DNA of 56,789 bases, taken from assembly GCA_017551215.1 (NCBI GenBank), contig JAFZMA010000099.1:1-56789 (forward strand), read 5' to 3'. Every line of letters starts with the position of its first letter. The stretch's first letter is position 1. The translations under genes were made by a program, and so were the position numbers. The notes beneath the pieces were generated by a model, which made no database searches, was not told the DNA's origin, and was given only the letters and a program-made list of their open reading frames with translations. Origin of the DNA: Bacteroidales bacterium. Lineage in GTDB: Bacteria; Bacteroidota; Bacteroidia; Bacteroidales; UBA932. This document shows, in pieces, positions 15,257 through 23,132 of the stretch.

Positions 15257-17833
15257 ATGTCAGTAATCAATAATATTTTGATTGCAACATTTGTTGTTGC
15301 AATAGTAATATGTATAGTGGTCTTTCTCAGACTGATAATGAAGAAAAGAGAGAGACAAGCTATCCTTATTGAAATAGAGGAATGTGTAGAGGGTGCATTT
15401 GAAGAGATTAGCTCGCTCTTCAGATATAGCCATTATATAACAGAATCGGAAAGGGCACGATTGGCTAATAAGTATAACAGTCTTTATGGGAAAGTTTGTA
15501 ATGTGCTTAGAAGTAAGGAGTTAAATAAGTCTGATAAGAAAGATTGTATTGTGCGCTTTGCAAAGGCTATGTCTGATACTGTCGGGTTTAAGAAAGCGAA
15601 TAACAAGCACTTTATTGATAGTCAACTAGAGTCATATAAAGATTATTTTGATACTATTCTTTCATATCCTTTGGATCAGCAGCAAAGAGAAGCTGTTGTT
15701 TCGTTGGAAGATAATGTGCTGGTTATAAGTAGTGCTGGTAGTGGAAAGACAATGACTACCGTTGCAAAAGTGCGCTATTTGATAGATATTCAGAAAGTTG
15801 CTCCGGAGAAAATACTTCTTATTACATTTACAAGAAAAGCAGCCCAGTCTTTATCTGAAAGGTTGGGAGAGAAAAGCCTAAAATGCAGAACATTTCACAA
15901 ATTAGCATTAGAAATTATTGCTGAGAGTACAGGAGAGAAGCCTACCATTGTGCCATCTGATTTTTCAGAACAAGTATATCATAAACTATTTAAAGAAAGA
16001 CCTGAATTTAGATATGCTGTTGTGGATTATATCATTCGTTCAAGATACAAGATGAAAGATCAGTTTGAGTATTCTACTATGAATGAATATATTGAAGCTC
16101 GCAAGAAGCAGTCCATTCAAGCTCTGTTTTGCGATATGGATGGTTATCCTGTCTTTTGTAGGTCTGATGAGGAAAGTAAGATATGCGATTTCTTGGGAAG
16201 CCGTGGAATAAAGTTTCGTTATGAGGAATCATATGAATATAATGTTTCCGATGAAAACCACAGACAGTATCATCCTGATTTCTCAATATATTTTGAAGAT
16301 TCTTCAGGAATGGTCAAAAGGATTTATCTTGAACATTTTGCCGTTAATGAACAAGGTCATTGTCCTAGATGGTTTTCACCAGTAGAAGAGGAGAATTACT
16401 TATATGGAATTAATTGGAAAAGGTCTCTACATAATGAAAAGGGGACAGTTTTACTAGAAACAAGCAGTGCCGGTTTCCATAGGGGAGATGTGTTTGAAAT
16501 GCTTACAAAGGATCTGATTAGAAGTGGGGTTACTTTTAATCATGTAGAGTATTCAGATAACTTTAGTCGTGAGCTAGTTAAGCAGGAAGAAAACATCCTG
16601 GATATGCTCACGTCCTTCAATTTCTTGTTGAAGTCTGGGAATAAGAAACTTGATGAAATTCAAAGAGAAGCTCATGGAGAGGAACGAATTACTCTGAAGG
16701 AATTGATAGTTCCTTTTGTTAAGACATATTATAACCAGGAGCATAAAGACAATGAGATTGATTTTACGGATGCTATTATTGAGGCTACGCTACTGTGTAA
16801 GAACGGATGTCGTCCCGATTATGATTATATTCTTGTGGATGAGTTCCAGGATATTTCTATCGATCGGTATAAGTTCCTTCAATCGTTGAGGCGAGAAGAT
16901 TTAAAGACAAAGTTATTCTGCGTAGGTGATGACTGGCAGTCAATTTACAGATTTGCAGGGAGCGATATGGCATTGTTCAAACATTTCAGCGATTATTTCG
17001 GCTATACCAAGACATGTCTGATGGAAACTACATATCGTTTTGGTGAACCTGCAGTCAGCCAGTCTTCGGCATTTATTTTGGCTAATCCAGGTCAGGCGGA
17101 GAAAACTGTTCATCCATTTGCTTCGGGTTTGTATACGAAGCTTGATTTTGTCGGATACCCTTCTCGAGAAGCTGTTTATGAAGTAATTAAAGGCATCATT
17201 GATTACATCCCTGAAGATAAGTCTATTATGTTCCTTGGACGTTATTCGTTTGATGTTAACGTATTCAGTGACACTGACTGGTTAGTTAAAACTACTCGGG
17301 AAAAGATATATGTACAATGTGGATCTAGAAAGATTCCTTTTATGACAGTTCATCAATCGAAGGGATTGGAAAGCGATTATGTCATTTTATTGAATTGTAA
17401 TGAAGGAACACTGGGATTCCCTGCAAATATAGCTGATGATGCAATCCTAAAATATGTCCTAAGCGAACCGGATCAGTTCCAATATAGTGAGGAAAGGAGA
17501 ATCTTCTATGTGGCAATCACAAGAGCAAAATACCATACTTTTGTTTTGTATGACACGCGGAAGCCATCTACCTTTGTTCTGGAAATGACTAAAAGACCTA
17601 TTGTAAAGCATTCTTCAGAGCAAATCGATGATAAAGATTTGTGTCCGAGATGCAGATGCGGAAAGGTGATGGTGGCAAAACGTGGTATTGCTTCAAATGG
17701 GAATCCTTATAACGTGTTAATTTGCTCTAATAAAAAGTATGGCTGTGAATATCAGGAAACTGTTTTTGCAAACTTAAACACTAAGAAAAAGACATCGCTG
17801 AGGAAAAAGTATAACTTTAAGAAATACAGATAG
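15257..17833 (+). CDS. Helicase IV (HelD)-like UvrD/Rep helicase with nuclease-like insert and zinc finger
   Basis: An 858-aa SF1A helicase. An N-terminal hydrophobic segment (about residues 6-28) suggests membrane anchoring. Then come a helical region, the Q motif PLDQQQREAV (~141), Walker A SAGSGKT (~158), Walker B ILVDEFQD (~525), GDDWQSIYRF, TYRF, MTVHQSKGLESDYV (~695) and RIFYVAITRAK. The sequence around the helicase motifs strongly resembles E. coli helicase IV. An insert at about 305-430 has YHPDF, YLEHF and LLETSSA, a PD-(D/E)XK-like pattern found in some such helicases. The C terminus has a topoisomerase-type zinc ribbon (CPRCRCG, then CSNKKYGC). It is AT-rich like the DUF2075 gene and 150 bases after the small ORF. 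DNA processing is clear; the specific role is unknown. Confidence 0.85.
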   Translation: MSVINNILIATFVVAIVICIVVFLRLIMKKRERQAILIEIEECVEGAFEEISSLFRYSHYITESERARLANKYNSLYGKVCNVLRSKELNKSDKKDCIVRFAKAMSDTVGFKKANNKHFIDSQLESYKDYFDTILSYPLDQQQREAVVSLEDNVLVISSAGSGKTMTTVAKVRYLIDIQKVAPEKILLITFTRKAAQSLSERLGEKSLKCRTFHKLALEIIAESTGEKPTIVPSDFSEQVYHKLFKERPEFRYAVVDYIIRSRYKMKDQFEYSTMNEYIEARKKQSIQALFCDMDGYPVFCRSDEESKICDFLGSRGIKFRYEESYEYNVSDENHRQYHPDFSIYFEDSSGMVKRIYLEHFAVNEQGHCPRWFSPVEEENYLYGINWKRSLHNEKGTVLLETSSAGFHRGDVFEMLTKDLIRSGVTFNHVEYSDNFSRELVKQEENILDMLTSFNFLLKSGNKKLDEIQREAHGEERITLKELIVPFVKTYYNQEHKDNEIDFTDAIIEATLLCKNGCRPDYDYILVDEFQDISIDRYKFLQSLRREDLKTKLFCVGDDWQSIYRFAGSDMALFKHFSDYFGYTKTCLMETTYRFGEPAVSQSSAFILANPGQAEKTVHPFASGLYTKLDFVGYPSREAVYEVIKGIIDYIPEDKSIMFLGRYSFDVNVFSDTDWLVKTTREKIYVQCGSRKIPFMTVHQSKGLESDYVILLNCNEGTLGFPANIADDAILKYVLSEPDQFQYSEERRIFYVAITRAKYHTFVLYDTRKPSTFVLEMTKRPIVKHSSEQIDDKDLCPRCRCGKVMVAKRGIASNGNPYNVLICSNKKYGCEYQETVFANLNTKKKTSLRKKYNFKKYR

Positions 17834-17840
17834 ATTTGAT

Positions 17841-18392
17841 ATGAAGCACAATGGCATTGACAAGGTGTTGGCGTTCAACAGGAAGTTTGTTGCCAATAAG
17901 GGATATGAGAAGCATCTGACGGACAAGTATCCTGCTATGAAACTGGCGGTGCTGAGTTGTATGGATACCAGGCTGAGTGTATTGCTGCAGGAGGCGCTGG
18001 GGCTGAAGAATGGAGATGCCAAGATCATAAAGAATGCGGGGGCGGTGATTCCGTCGCTGTGGGATTCGGCGATGAGGAGCCTCATTGTGGCGGTGTATGA
18101 GCTTGGCGTGGAGGAGATTATGGTGGTAGCACATACAAGCTGCGGGGCCTGCAATATGAACTTTGAACATTTCAGGAAGGAGATGCTTGCCCGTGGAATT
18201 GATGCTTCTGCGTTAGATAGGGCTGATGTAGATCTTACAGAGTGGCTGGAGGGATTTCACGATGTCCGTGCGTCTGTTCTAAAGACAGTAGAGGTTATAA
18301 AGACGCATCCGCTGATGCCGGCAGATATAGTGGTCAGAGGGTTTGTTATTGATTCCGCTACAGGAGAGTTGATGGAGGTTCTTGGGGAGTAG
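17841..18392 (+). CDS. Beta-class carbonic anhydrase
   Basis: Zinc enzyme that interconverts CO2 and bicarbonate. The 183-aa protein has the ligand motifs CMDTRL (Cys and the Asp-Arg dyad) and AHTSCGAC (His-x2-Cys), with NAGAVI between them. It belongs to the short bacterial beta-CA group. It begins only 7 bases after the helicase stop, yet its codons are GC-richer (many GCG and CTG), so the neighbours probably have different histories. It may be co-transcribed with the helicase by read-through. The final codons are followed by an ATCGCTGAGGAAA copy at 18404. Confidence 0.9.
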   Translation: MKHNGIDKVLAFNRKFVANKGYEKHLTDKYPAMKLAVLSCMDTRLSVLLQEALGLKNGDAKIIKNAGAVIPSLWDSAMRSLIVAVYELGVEEIMVVAHTSCGACNMNFEHFRKEMLARGIDASALDRADVDLTEWLEGFHDVRASVLKTVEVIKTHPLMPADIVVRGFVIDSATGELMEVLGE

Positions 18393-18403
18393 ACGTTATT
18401 TTT

Positions 18404-18411
18404 ATCGCTGA
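18404..18411 (+). repeat. ATCGCTGAG repeat, extended form
   Basis: Reads ATCGCTGAGGAAAG in the plus orientation, 12 bases after the carbonic anhydrase stop. It is the mirror of the copy at 12717-12729. Confidence 0.8.
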
Positions 18412-18454
18412 GGAAAGTTCTTTCCTGTTTTAAAGCTGTTTTATAGGGTTTTGT

Positions 18455-18502
18455 TGTACATTCTTAAGATTGTACAGGGATTTATTTGTCCGCCCGGACA
18501 AA
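18455..18502. promoter_or_regulatory. Inverted repeats upstream of the toxin-antitoxin pair
   Basis: Two TGTACA palindromes (18455-18460 and 18471-18476) flank TTCTTAAGAT. A perfect TTTGTCCG-CC-CGGACAAA inverted repeat follows at 18485-18502. These may be operators for antitoxin autoregulation or, for the last one, a terminator of the carbonic anhydrase gene, though it lacks a T-run. Confidence 0.4.
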
Positions 18503-18550
18503 GATTTTGATGATTTCGGAATAGTAAGGGCAACGAATTTACCGTTTGGT

Positions 18551-18581
18551 TTTGTTGACAGGTTACGGGGCTTTAGTTTTG
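18551..18581 (+). promoter_or_regulatory. Promoter of the RelE/HigB-HigA pair
   Basis: TTTG (18551-18554), 19 bases, TAGTTTTG (18574-18581). Just upstream, GAATTTACCG keeps one half of the GGTAAA-N-TTTACC palindrome seen at three other promoters. A GGAGGG at 18595-18600 is spaced correctly for the ATG at 18610, which decides the start. Confidence 0.6.
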
Positions 18582-18609
18582 CAAAGAAAAATTTGGAGGG
18601 ATGGAACTT

Positions 18610-19008
18610 ATGAGTTACCTTTGTGAGGCCAAAAAGTTCAGGACGGTAATTACATTCAAGAATTATTTTGAAGATTTTCTTGATGGACAATTACCGCAAG
18701 TGAGAAGAAAAATACTTCAGATACTGAGATTGATTGAAGGACTTGAGATTATTCCCCAAAATCATTTGAAGCATATTAAAGGAACGAAAGGCTTATACGA
18801 GATACGGGTCGTTTTAGGAAAGGGACTTTTTAGGATTTTCTGTTTTTTTGATGAAGAGAAGCTGGTAGTATTGTTGAGTGGGTTTCAAAAGAAAAGCCGA
18901 AAAACTCCTAAAAAGGAATTGGAGAAAGCTATGAAACTGAAAGATCAGTATTATACGGAAAAAAGACAGGAGAGTGCTGCTCTTTTAAAGAAGTCAAATA
19001 ACCGTTAA
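18610..19008 (+). CDS. RelE/ParE/HigB-family toxin
   Basis: A 132-aa protein of the type II RelE/HigB superfamily. The core (about residues 20-105) has the helical pair VRRKILQILRLIEGLEIIPQ followed by the strand block LKHIKGTKGLYEIRVVLGKG, LFRIFCFFDEEKLVVLLSGF and a Lys-rich helix KKSRKTPKKELEKA. Such toxins cleave mRNA on the ribosome or act on gyrase (ParE). Toxin-first order with an XRE antitoxin behind fits HigBA. I use ATG 18610 because GGAGGG lies 9 bases upstream; the ATG at 18601 would abut it. It has its own promoter. Confidence 0.85.
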   Translation: MSYLCEAKKFRTVITFKNYFEDFLDGQLPQVRRKILQILRLIEGLEIIPQNHLKHIKGTKGLYEIRVVLGKGLFRIFCFFDEEKLVVLLSGFQKKSRKTPKKELEKAMKLKDQYYTEKRQESAALLKKSNNR

Positions 19009-19020
19009 CATCAAGTACAT

Positions 19021-19311
19021 ATGAATACAAAAACACTTACTGAACTTGAAGATAAATATATCGGGAAGATTGGCAGTCCTGAGAGAGAACTTTATGAGAA
19101 GGAATTGTCTGACTTGATGATCGGTATGCAGATAAGAAATGGACGTTTAAAATTAGATTTGACTCAGCAGGATTTGGCTGCGAGAGTTGGAAAGAAGCGA
19201 GAGTTCATTTCCAGGATAGAGAACGATGGAAGCAACCTTACTATAAAGACACTTAGAGATATCGTTGAGGTTGGATTGGGAGGTACTCTCAAGATAGAAG
19301 TGAGTGTCTGA
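19021..19311 (+). CDS. XRE/HigA-family antitoxin
   Basis: A 96-aa helix-turn-helix protein with the XRE pattern LTQQDLAARVGKKREFISRI (about residues 45-64) and NLTIKTLRDIVEVGLGG. It lies 12 bases after the RelE/HigB-type toxin and would neutralise it and repress the shared promoter. The N-terminal 40 residues form the likely toxin-binding helix. Confidence 0.85.
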   Translation: MNTKTLTELEDKYIGKIGSPERELYEKELSDLMIGMQIRNGRLKLDLTQQDLAARVGKKREFISRIENDGSNLTIKTLRDIVEVGLGGTLKIEVSV

Positions 19312-19343
19312 TATGTAGTCTACGAAGTCCGGCCTGCTGCTCA

Positions 19344-20123
19344 TTAGTGGTTGCCTTCGTTCTTGAGGGAGAGCGTGCCTTCGTAGTAGAGCTTCCACAT
19401 CTGGCCGTTGCTAAGGGTAACGTCTATGTTGGCTACATAGCCCTTGCCAGTTACTAATTCAAGGCTGTAGTATCCGGTGGCGGTGATAGGAAGGGTTTCC
19501 CACATCTCGTTCCTGATGACAGGGTTGCCGTCTCTGCTGATGTAGATGGTTATGTCGTTCTCGTTGTTGTTGCGTACTGAGCAGAGGAAAACTGAGTCGT
19601 ATTCGTCAAGGGAAGGATTGGGCTTGGAAACGTCTATCTTCTTGCCAAGATCCTTGTCAAGTACAGTCATGCGGAAATGCTCGGTTCCATCTGTGAAGTC
19701 CACGTCGTAGTAGTTGATAACGCCTGGAGAATCGTAAATCTTGTATCCGGTAGCTTGTTTGATAGGATATGAGGTGCTTCCCTTGGTCATTGTCCAGTAA
19801 ACCTTTACGTTAGCGGTGCTTCTTACGGCTCCGCAGGTAGCAACGAGGGTTGTGCTTCCGGCCTTGACTCCGTTTAACTTGCCGTCTTCAAATGTTGCGA
19901 TATCCGGCCTGCTGGAGTTTACCTGAAGCTCTCCGGTATTGGTGGCGTTTTCAGGACTTGTGGTTACTTTAACCGGCAGGGTCTGGCCAATGAAGATCTC
20001 CATCTTGTTAGGATTGAATTCAATGCCTGTTACAGGAATCTCTTTATGGCTTTTGCCGCAGCTGGAAAGGATTAAAGCGCTGATACCAGCTGCCATAGCG
20101 AATGAAGATAATCTGAGTTTCAT
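19344..20123 (-). CDS. Lipoprotein with bacterial Ig-like (BIG2) domain
   Basis: A 259-aa predicted lipoprotein: signal segment with lipobox LSSC, Cys22. Residues about 30-112 form a BIG2-type Ig-like domain (VTGIEFNPNKMEIFIGQTLP and GKLNGVKAGSTTLVATCG). The remaining 145 residues are strand-rich with no family I recognise. It is probably surface-exposed or periplasmic. It lies convergent to the antitoxin gene and marks the right edge of the accessory region. A TAAATTTG box at 20176-20169 on the minus strand gives a ~40-base leader. Confidence 0.75.
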   Translation of the reverse strand: MKLRLSSFAMAAGISALILSSCGKSHKEIPVTGIEFNPNKMEIFIGQTLPVKVTTSPENATNTGELQVNSSRPDIATFEDGKLNGVKAGSTTLVATCGAVRSTANVKVYWTMTKGSTSYPIKQATGYKIYDSPGVINYYDVDFTDGTEHFRMTVLDKDLGKKIDVSKPNPSLDEYDSVFLCSVRNNNENDITIYISRDGNPVIRNEMWETLPITATGYYSLELVTGKGYVANIDVTLSNGQMWKLYYEGTLSLKNEGNH

Positions 20124-20346
20124 AGTTAGACCCGTTTTATTGTTTTCTGAATAGTTTTAAAAGGTCTGCAAATTTAACAATTTTTTGCGTTGAGTCATTT
20201 TGTCAAAAGATTCCCTTTCGCATAGACAAATTGACACTTTTGAGGCTCTGGTTCTTTTTTTGCCGGTTTTGCAGTGTCTCCGCGACAGGAGATCAGCGAA
20301 CAAGGCCCCTTGGGACCGGAAGGCTGAACATTAAGAATTTTGCGTT
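20124..20346. promoter_or_regulatory. Divergent control region between the BIG2 lipoprotein and hsp20
   Basis: This 223-base gap holds TAAATTTG for the minus-strand lipoprotein (20176-20169). On the plus side, GAATTTTG (20335-20342, one mismatch) ends 4 bases before the hsp20 ATG. A TCTCC...GGAGA inverted repeat lies near 20277-20292, next to a near-copy of the repeat word (TCAGCGAA, 20293-20300). I cannot identify a heat-shock operator with confidence. Confidence 0.4.
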
Positions 20347-20778
20347 ATGCTACCTGTAAGAAGAACTTCGAATAGCTGGCTGCCGGAAATTTTTAATGAT
20401 TTCTTTGACAACAGCTGGATGGAAAGGACAAATTATACGGCCCCGGCCATCAATGTAATCGAAAACGAAAAAGAGTATGAACTTGAGCTGGCCGCTCCTG
20501 GCCTGAGCAAGGAGGACTTCAAGATCCAGTTAGATAACGAGGGCAACCTCGTAATCAATATGGAGAAGAAGACCGAGAACAAGGAAGAGAAGAAGAAAGG
20601 CCGCTTTCTCAGGCGCGAGTTCTCATACGAGAAATTCCATCAGAGCCTTATGCTTCCTGACGACGTGGATATAGAGAAGATTGAGGCCAAGATGGAAAAC
20701 GGCGTGCTGAACATTCATCTGCCAAAGATCGTTAAGGTTACGCCGACTGTAGAGCATCGTCAGATAGACATCAAGTAA
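20347..20778 (+). CDS. Hsp20/alpha-crystallin small heat shock protein
   Basis: A 143-aa ATP-independent holdase chaperone. The alpha-crystallin domain spans about residues 35-130, with APAINVIENEKEYELELAAP at its start, the LxLPDDVDxxxIxAxxxNGVLxIxLPK signature (KIEAKMENGVLNIHLPK), and an I-x-I-type tail (RQIDIK). The N-terminal arm is short. It is a single gene followed by a strong terminator, as expected for a stress monocistron. Confidence 0.93.
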   Translation: MLPVRRTSNSWLPEIFNDFFDNSWMERTNYTAPAINVIENEKEYELELAAPGLSKEDFKIQLDNEGNLVINMEKKTENKEEKKKGRFLRREFSYEKFHQSLMLPDDVDIEKIEAKMENGVLNIHLPKIVKVTPTVEHRQIDIK

Positions 20779-20813
20779 TCTTCTATATTTTAGTTGGTTA
20801 TCAGCGAAGTATG

Positions 20814-20847
20814 AAGGGGACGGCAAATCGCCGCCCCCTTGTTTTTT
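20814..20847 (+). terminator. Rho-independent terminator of hsp20
   Basis: The stem AAGGGGaCGGC / GCCGcCCCCTT with loop AAATC is followed by GTTTTTT. This is the clearest intrinsic terminator in the window. It also faces the recG 3' end. Confidence 0.85.
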
Positions 20848-20860
20848 CTTTTCTAAGGCT

Positions 20861-23020
20861 TTAGGAAATCGCTGAGTAGTCTTTAATGTCTTTGCCCTGT
20901 TTGCGGAGGATTTTTAGCTGGGCTTCAAGCAGTTTGTTTTCAGGCTTTTGCAGCAGAGGATCCTTGTCCAGGATTTCCATTGCGGTGCGGCGGGCCATAT
21001 CCAGATACCTTCCGTCTTTATACAGGGAGGATATGTGAAGGTCTATAGCCAGGCCGCTCTGCGATGTACCTTCCAGGTCTCCCGGGCCCCTCATCTTCAT
21101 GTCTTCTTCTGCCAGAAGGAAGCCGTCTGTGGTTTTGCACATGAGTTCCAGGCGTTTGCTGCTTTCCTTGCTGAGTTTATAGCCGCTCATGAGGATGCAG
21201 TAACTCTTGGCGGCGCCTCTTCCTACCCTTCCCCTCAGCTGATGGAGCTGGCTGAGGCCGAATCTTTCCGCACTCTCTATTACCATCACAGATGCGTTAG
21301 GCACGTCAACCCCCACTTCTATAACGCTGGTAGCCACAAGGATATGAGCTTTGCCGGACGCAAAAAGCTGCATGTCTATTGCCTTGTCTTCCGGCTTCAT
21401 CTTGCCGTGGACAACGGCGGTTATGTACTGAGGGGCCTTGAACTCTTCAATAATGCGCATATATCCGGCCTCCAGATTCTCGTAGTCCATCTTCTCGCTT
21501 TCCTTTATGAGTGGATATACTACAAATACCTGCTGCCCGGCATCTATCTGCTGGCGCATGAAGTTGAATACCTGGTGCCTCTGGCTTTCCCAGGCGTGAG
21601 AAGTTACAACAGGGGTGCGGCCAGGAGGCATCTGGTCTATCACGCTCACGTCCAGGTCTCCGTAAAGGGTCATCGCCAAAGTCCTTGGGATAGGGGTGGC
21701 TGTCATTACCATGATGTGAGGTGCCAGGCTCTCATTCTTGCTCCAGAGCTTACTGCGCTGGTCTACCCCAAAGCGGTGCTGCTCGTCTATTATGGCAAGT
21801 CCCAGGGAATGAAACTTGACCCTGTCTTCTATAAGGGCATGGGTGCCCACTATTATGCTCAGCGATCCGTTTTCCAAATCGCCGAGTATCTTTTTTCTGT
21901 ACTTGGCTTTGGTGCTGCCGGTTAGCAGGGCGATGGAGGCACTGGTGGCCTTGAGGAACTTGGAGATGCTTGCAAGATGCTGCTGGGCAAGCACTTCCGT
22001 TGGCGCCATGATGCAAGCCTGATAACCGTTGTCAACCGCAATCAGGGCAAGTAGCACCGCCACAAGGGTCTTGCCGCTTCCCACGTCTCCCTGAAGCAGG
22101 CGGTTCATCTGCTTTCCGCTGCGCATATCTTCCCTCATCTCCCTGATGACCCTTTTCTGGGCATCCGTAAGCGGATAAGGCAGAGACTGGTAGCAGCGGT
22201 TGAAATTGTCACCCACCTTGCTCAGGACAATGCCGCTGCCCTTGCTCATTCTGGCGTTCTTCTGCTTGAGGAGGCTGAGCTGGAGGTAGAACAGCTCCTC
22301 GAACTTGAGACGTCTCTGGGCCTGCTCAAGCGCCTGGTTGTCAGGAGGAAAGTGAATATCTCTGAGAGCCTGTTCAAGAGGGCAGAGGCGCTTGCTTTCT
22401 ATCAGGTATTTAGGGAGAGTCTCGGCGATGTGCCCCGCTACCTTTTCCAGGAGTACGCTTTCCACCCTGGTGATGGCCTTGATGCCGAATCCGCCGTTTT
22501 TCATCTTCTCCGTGGTGGAGTAGATTCCTGCCATAGAACCGGCTCCGTAGGTTACCGCCTGGGACGGAGGGTAGATTTCCGGATGGACCAGGTTTACCTT
22601 TCCGTTAAAGACGCTCGGCTTGCCGAACGCTATGTATTCCTCTCCTTGCTTGAGCTTGTCTGTAATCCACCGTAATCCGCTGAAGAACACCAGTTCTAAG
22701 TTGCCGGTGGCGTCTTGAATTGTGGCAACCAGGCGGGTCTTGCCCTTTACAGCCCGTCCCTTTATTGCTCCCACCATTTCCATGCGGGTTATCACGCCCC
22801 TTATCTGGACGTATGCAGAAGACGGAGTGTCATCGCTGAGAATATCAGCATCCTTGATTATGCTGCTGATAGGGTAAACCTTGCTTTTGTCTATCCAGCG
22901 GAACGGGAAGTAGTAGAGCATATCGCGGTAAGTGTGCACGCCTATTTCCTTGGCGAGCAGTTCTGCACGCTTGGGACCGATTCCCGGAAGATATTTTATG
23001 TCCGTATCCAGAATGTTCAT
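20861..23020 (-). CDS. recG: ATP-dependent DNA helicase RecG
   Basis: SF2 branch-migration helicase that remodels stalled replication forks and Holliday junctions. The 719-aa protein has an N-terminal wedge/OB domain (about 60-170, starting with the helix-hairpin YLPGIGPKRAELL), Walker A LLQGDVGSGKT, the DEQH box AIIDEQHRFG, TATPIPRTLA, VVHGKMKPEDK and QLRGRVGRG. The frame extends upstream to 23176, but ATG 23020 fits the family N terminus. TAATTTTG at 23040-23033 and an AAGGAG just before the ATG support it. It is divergent from pdxA. Three ATCGCTGA copies lie in it, one at its last codons (20868). Confidence 0.95.
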   Translation of the reverse strand: MNILDTDIKYLPGIGPKRAELLAKEIGVHTYRDMLYYFPFRWIDKSKVYPISSIIKDADILSDDTPSSAYVQIRGVITRMEMVGAIKGRAVKGKTRLVATIQDATGNLELVFFSGLRWITDKLKQGEEYIAFGKPSVFNGKVNLVHPEIYPPSQAVTYGAGSMAGIYSTTEKMKNGGFGIKAITRVESVLLEKVAGHIAETLPKYLIESKRLCPLEQALRDIHFPPDNQALEQAQRRLKFEELFYLQLSLLKQKNARMSKGSGIVLSKVGDNFNRCYQSLPYPLTDAQKRVIREMREDMRSGKQMNRLLQGDVGSGKTLVAVLLALIAVDNGYQACIMAPTEVLAQQHLASISKFLKATSASIALLTGSTKAKYRKKILGDLENGSLSIIVGTHALIEDRVKFHSLGLAIIDEQHRFGVDQRSKLWSKNESLAPHIMVMTATPIPRTLAMTLYGDLDVSVIDQMPPGRTPVVTSHAWESQRHQVFNFMRQQIDAGQQVFVVYPLIKESEKMDYENLEAGYMRIIEEFKAPQYITAVVHGKMKPEDKAIDMQLFASGKAHILVATSVIEVGVDVPNASVMVIESAERFGLSQLHQLRGRVGRGAAKSYCILMSGYKLSKESSKRLELMCKTTDGFLLAEEDMKMRGPGDLEGTSQSGLAIDLHISSLYKDGRYLDMARRTAMEILDKDPLLQKPENKLLEAQLKILRKQGKDIKDYSAIS

Positions 23021-23032
23021 ACTCCTTCTTTG

Positions 23033-23040
23033 CAAAATTA
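23033..23040 (-). promoter_or_regulatory. recG promoter -7 box
   Basis: TAATTTTG on the minus strand, preceded 19 bases upstream by TTGC. The predicted leader is about 6-8 bases and contains AAGGAG. Confidence 0.5.
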
Positions 23041-23132
23041 CAAGCACTTTGAAGAAATTGCAAGTCTTGTTAACGCATATTTTTTGTAAATTGCACCGAT
23101 TAGGGCATAAGGTGCCCGTGTACCCTTTTATT

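Noticed and set aside
12717..18416. Reading the inverted ATCGCTGAGGAAA copies as transposon ends
   Set aside because: No transposase or target-site duplication is seen, and the word is spread through core genes.
18430..18690. 86-codon minus-strand frame before the toxin gene
   Set aside because: It covers the promoter and operator repeats of the opposite strand and overlaps the toxin start.
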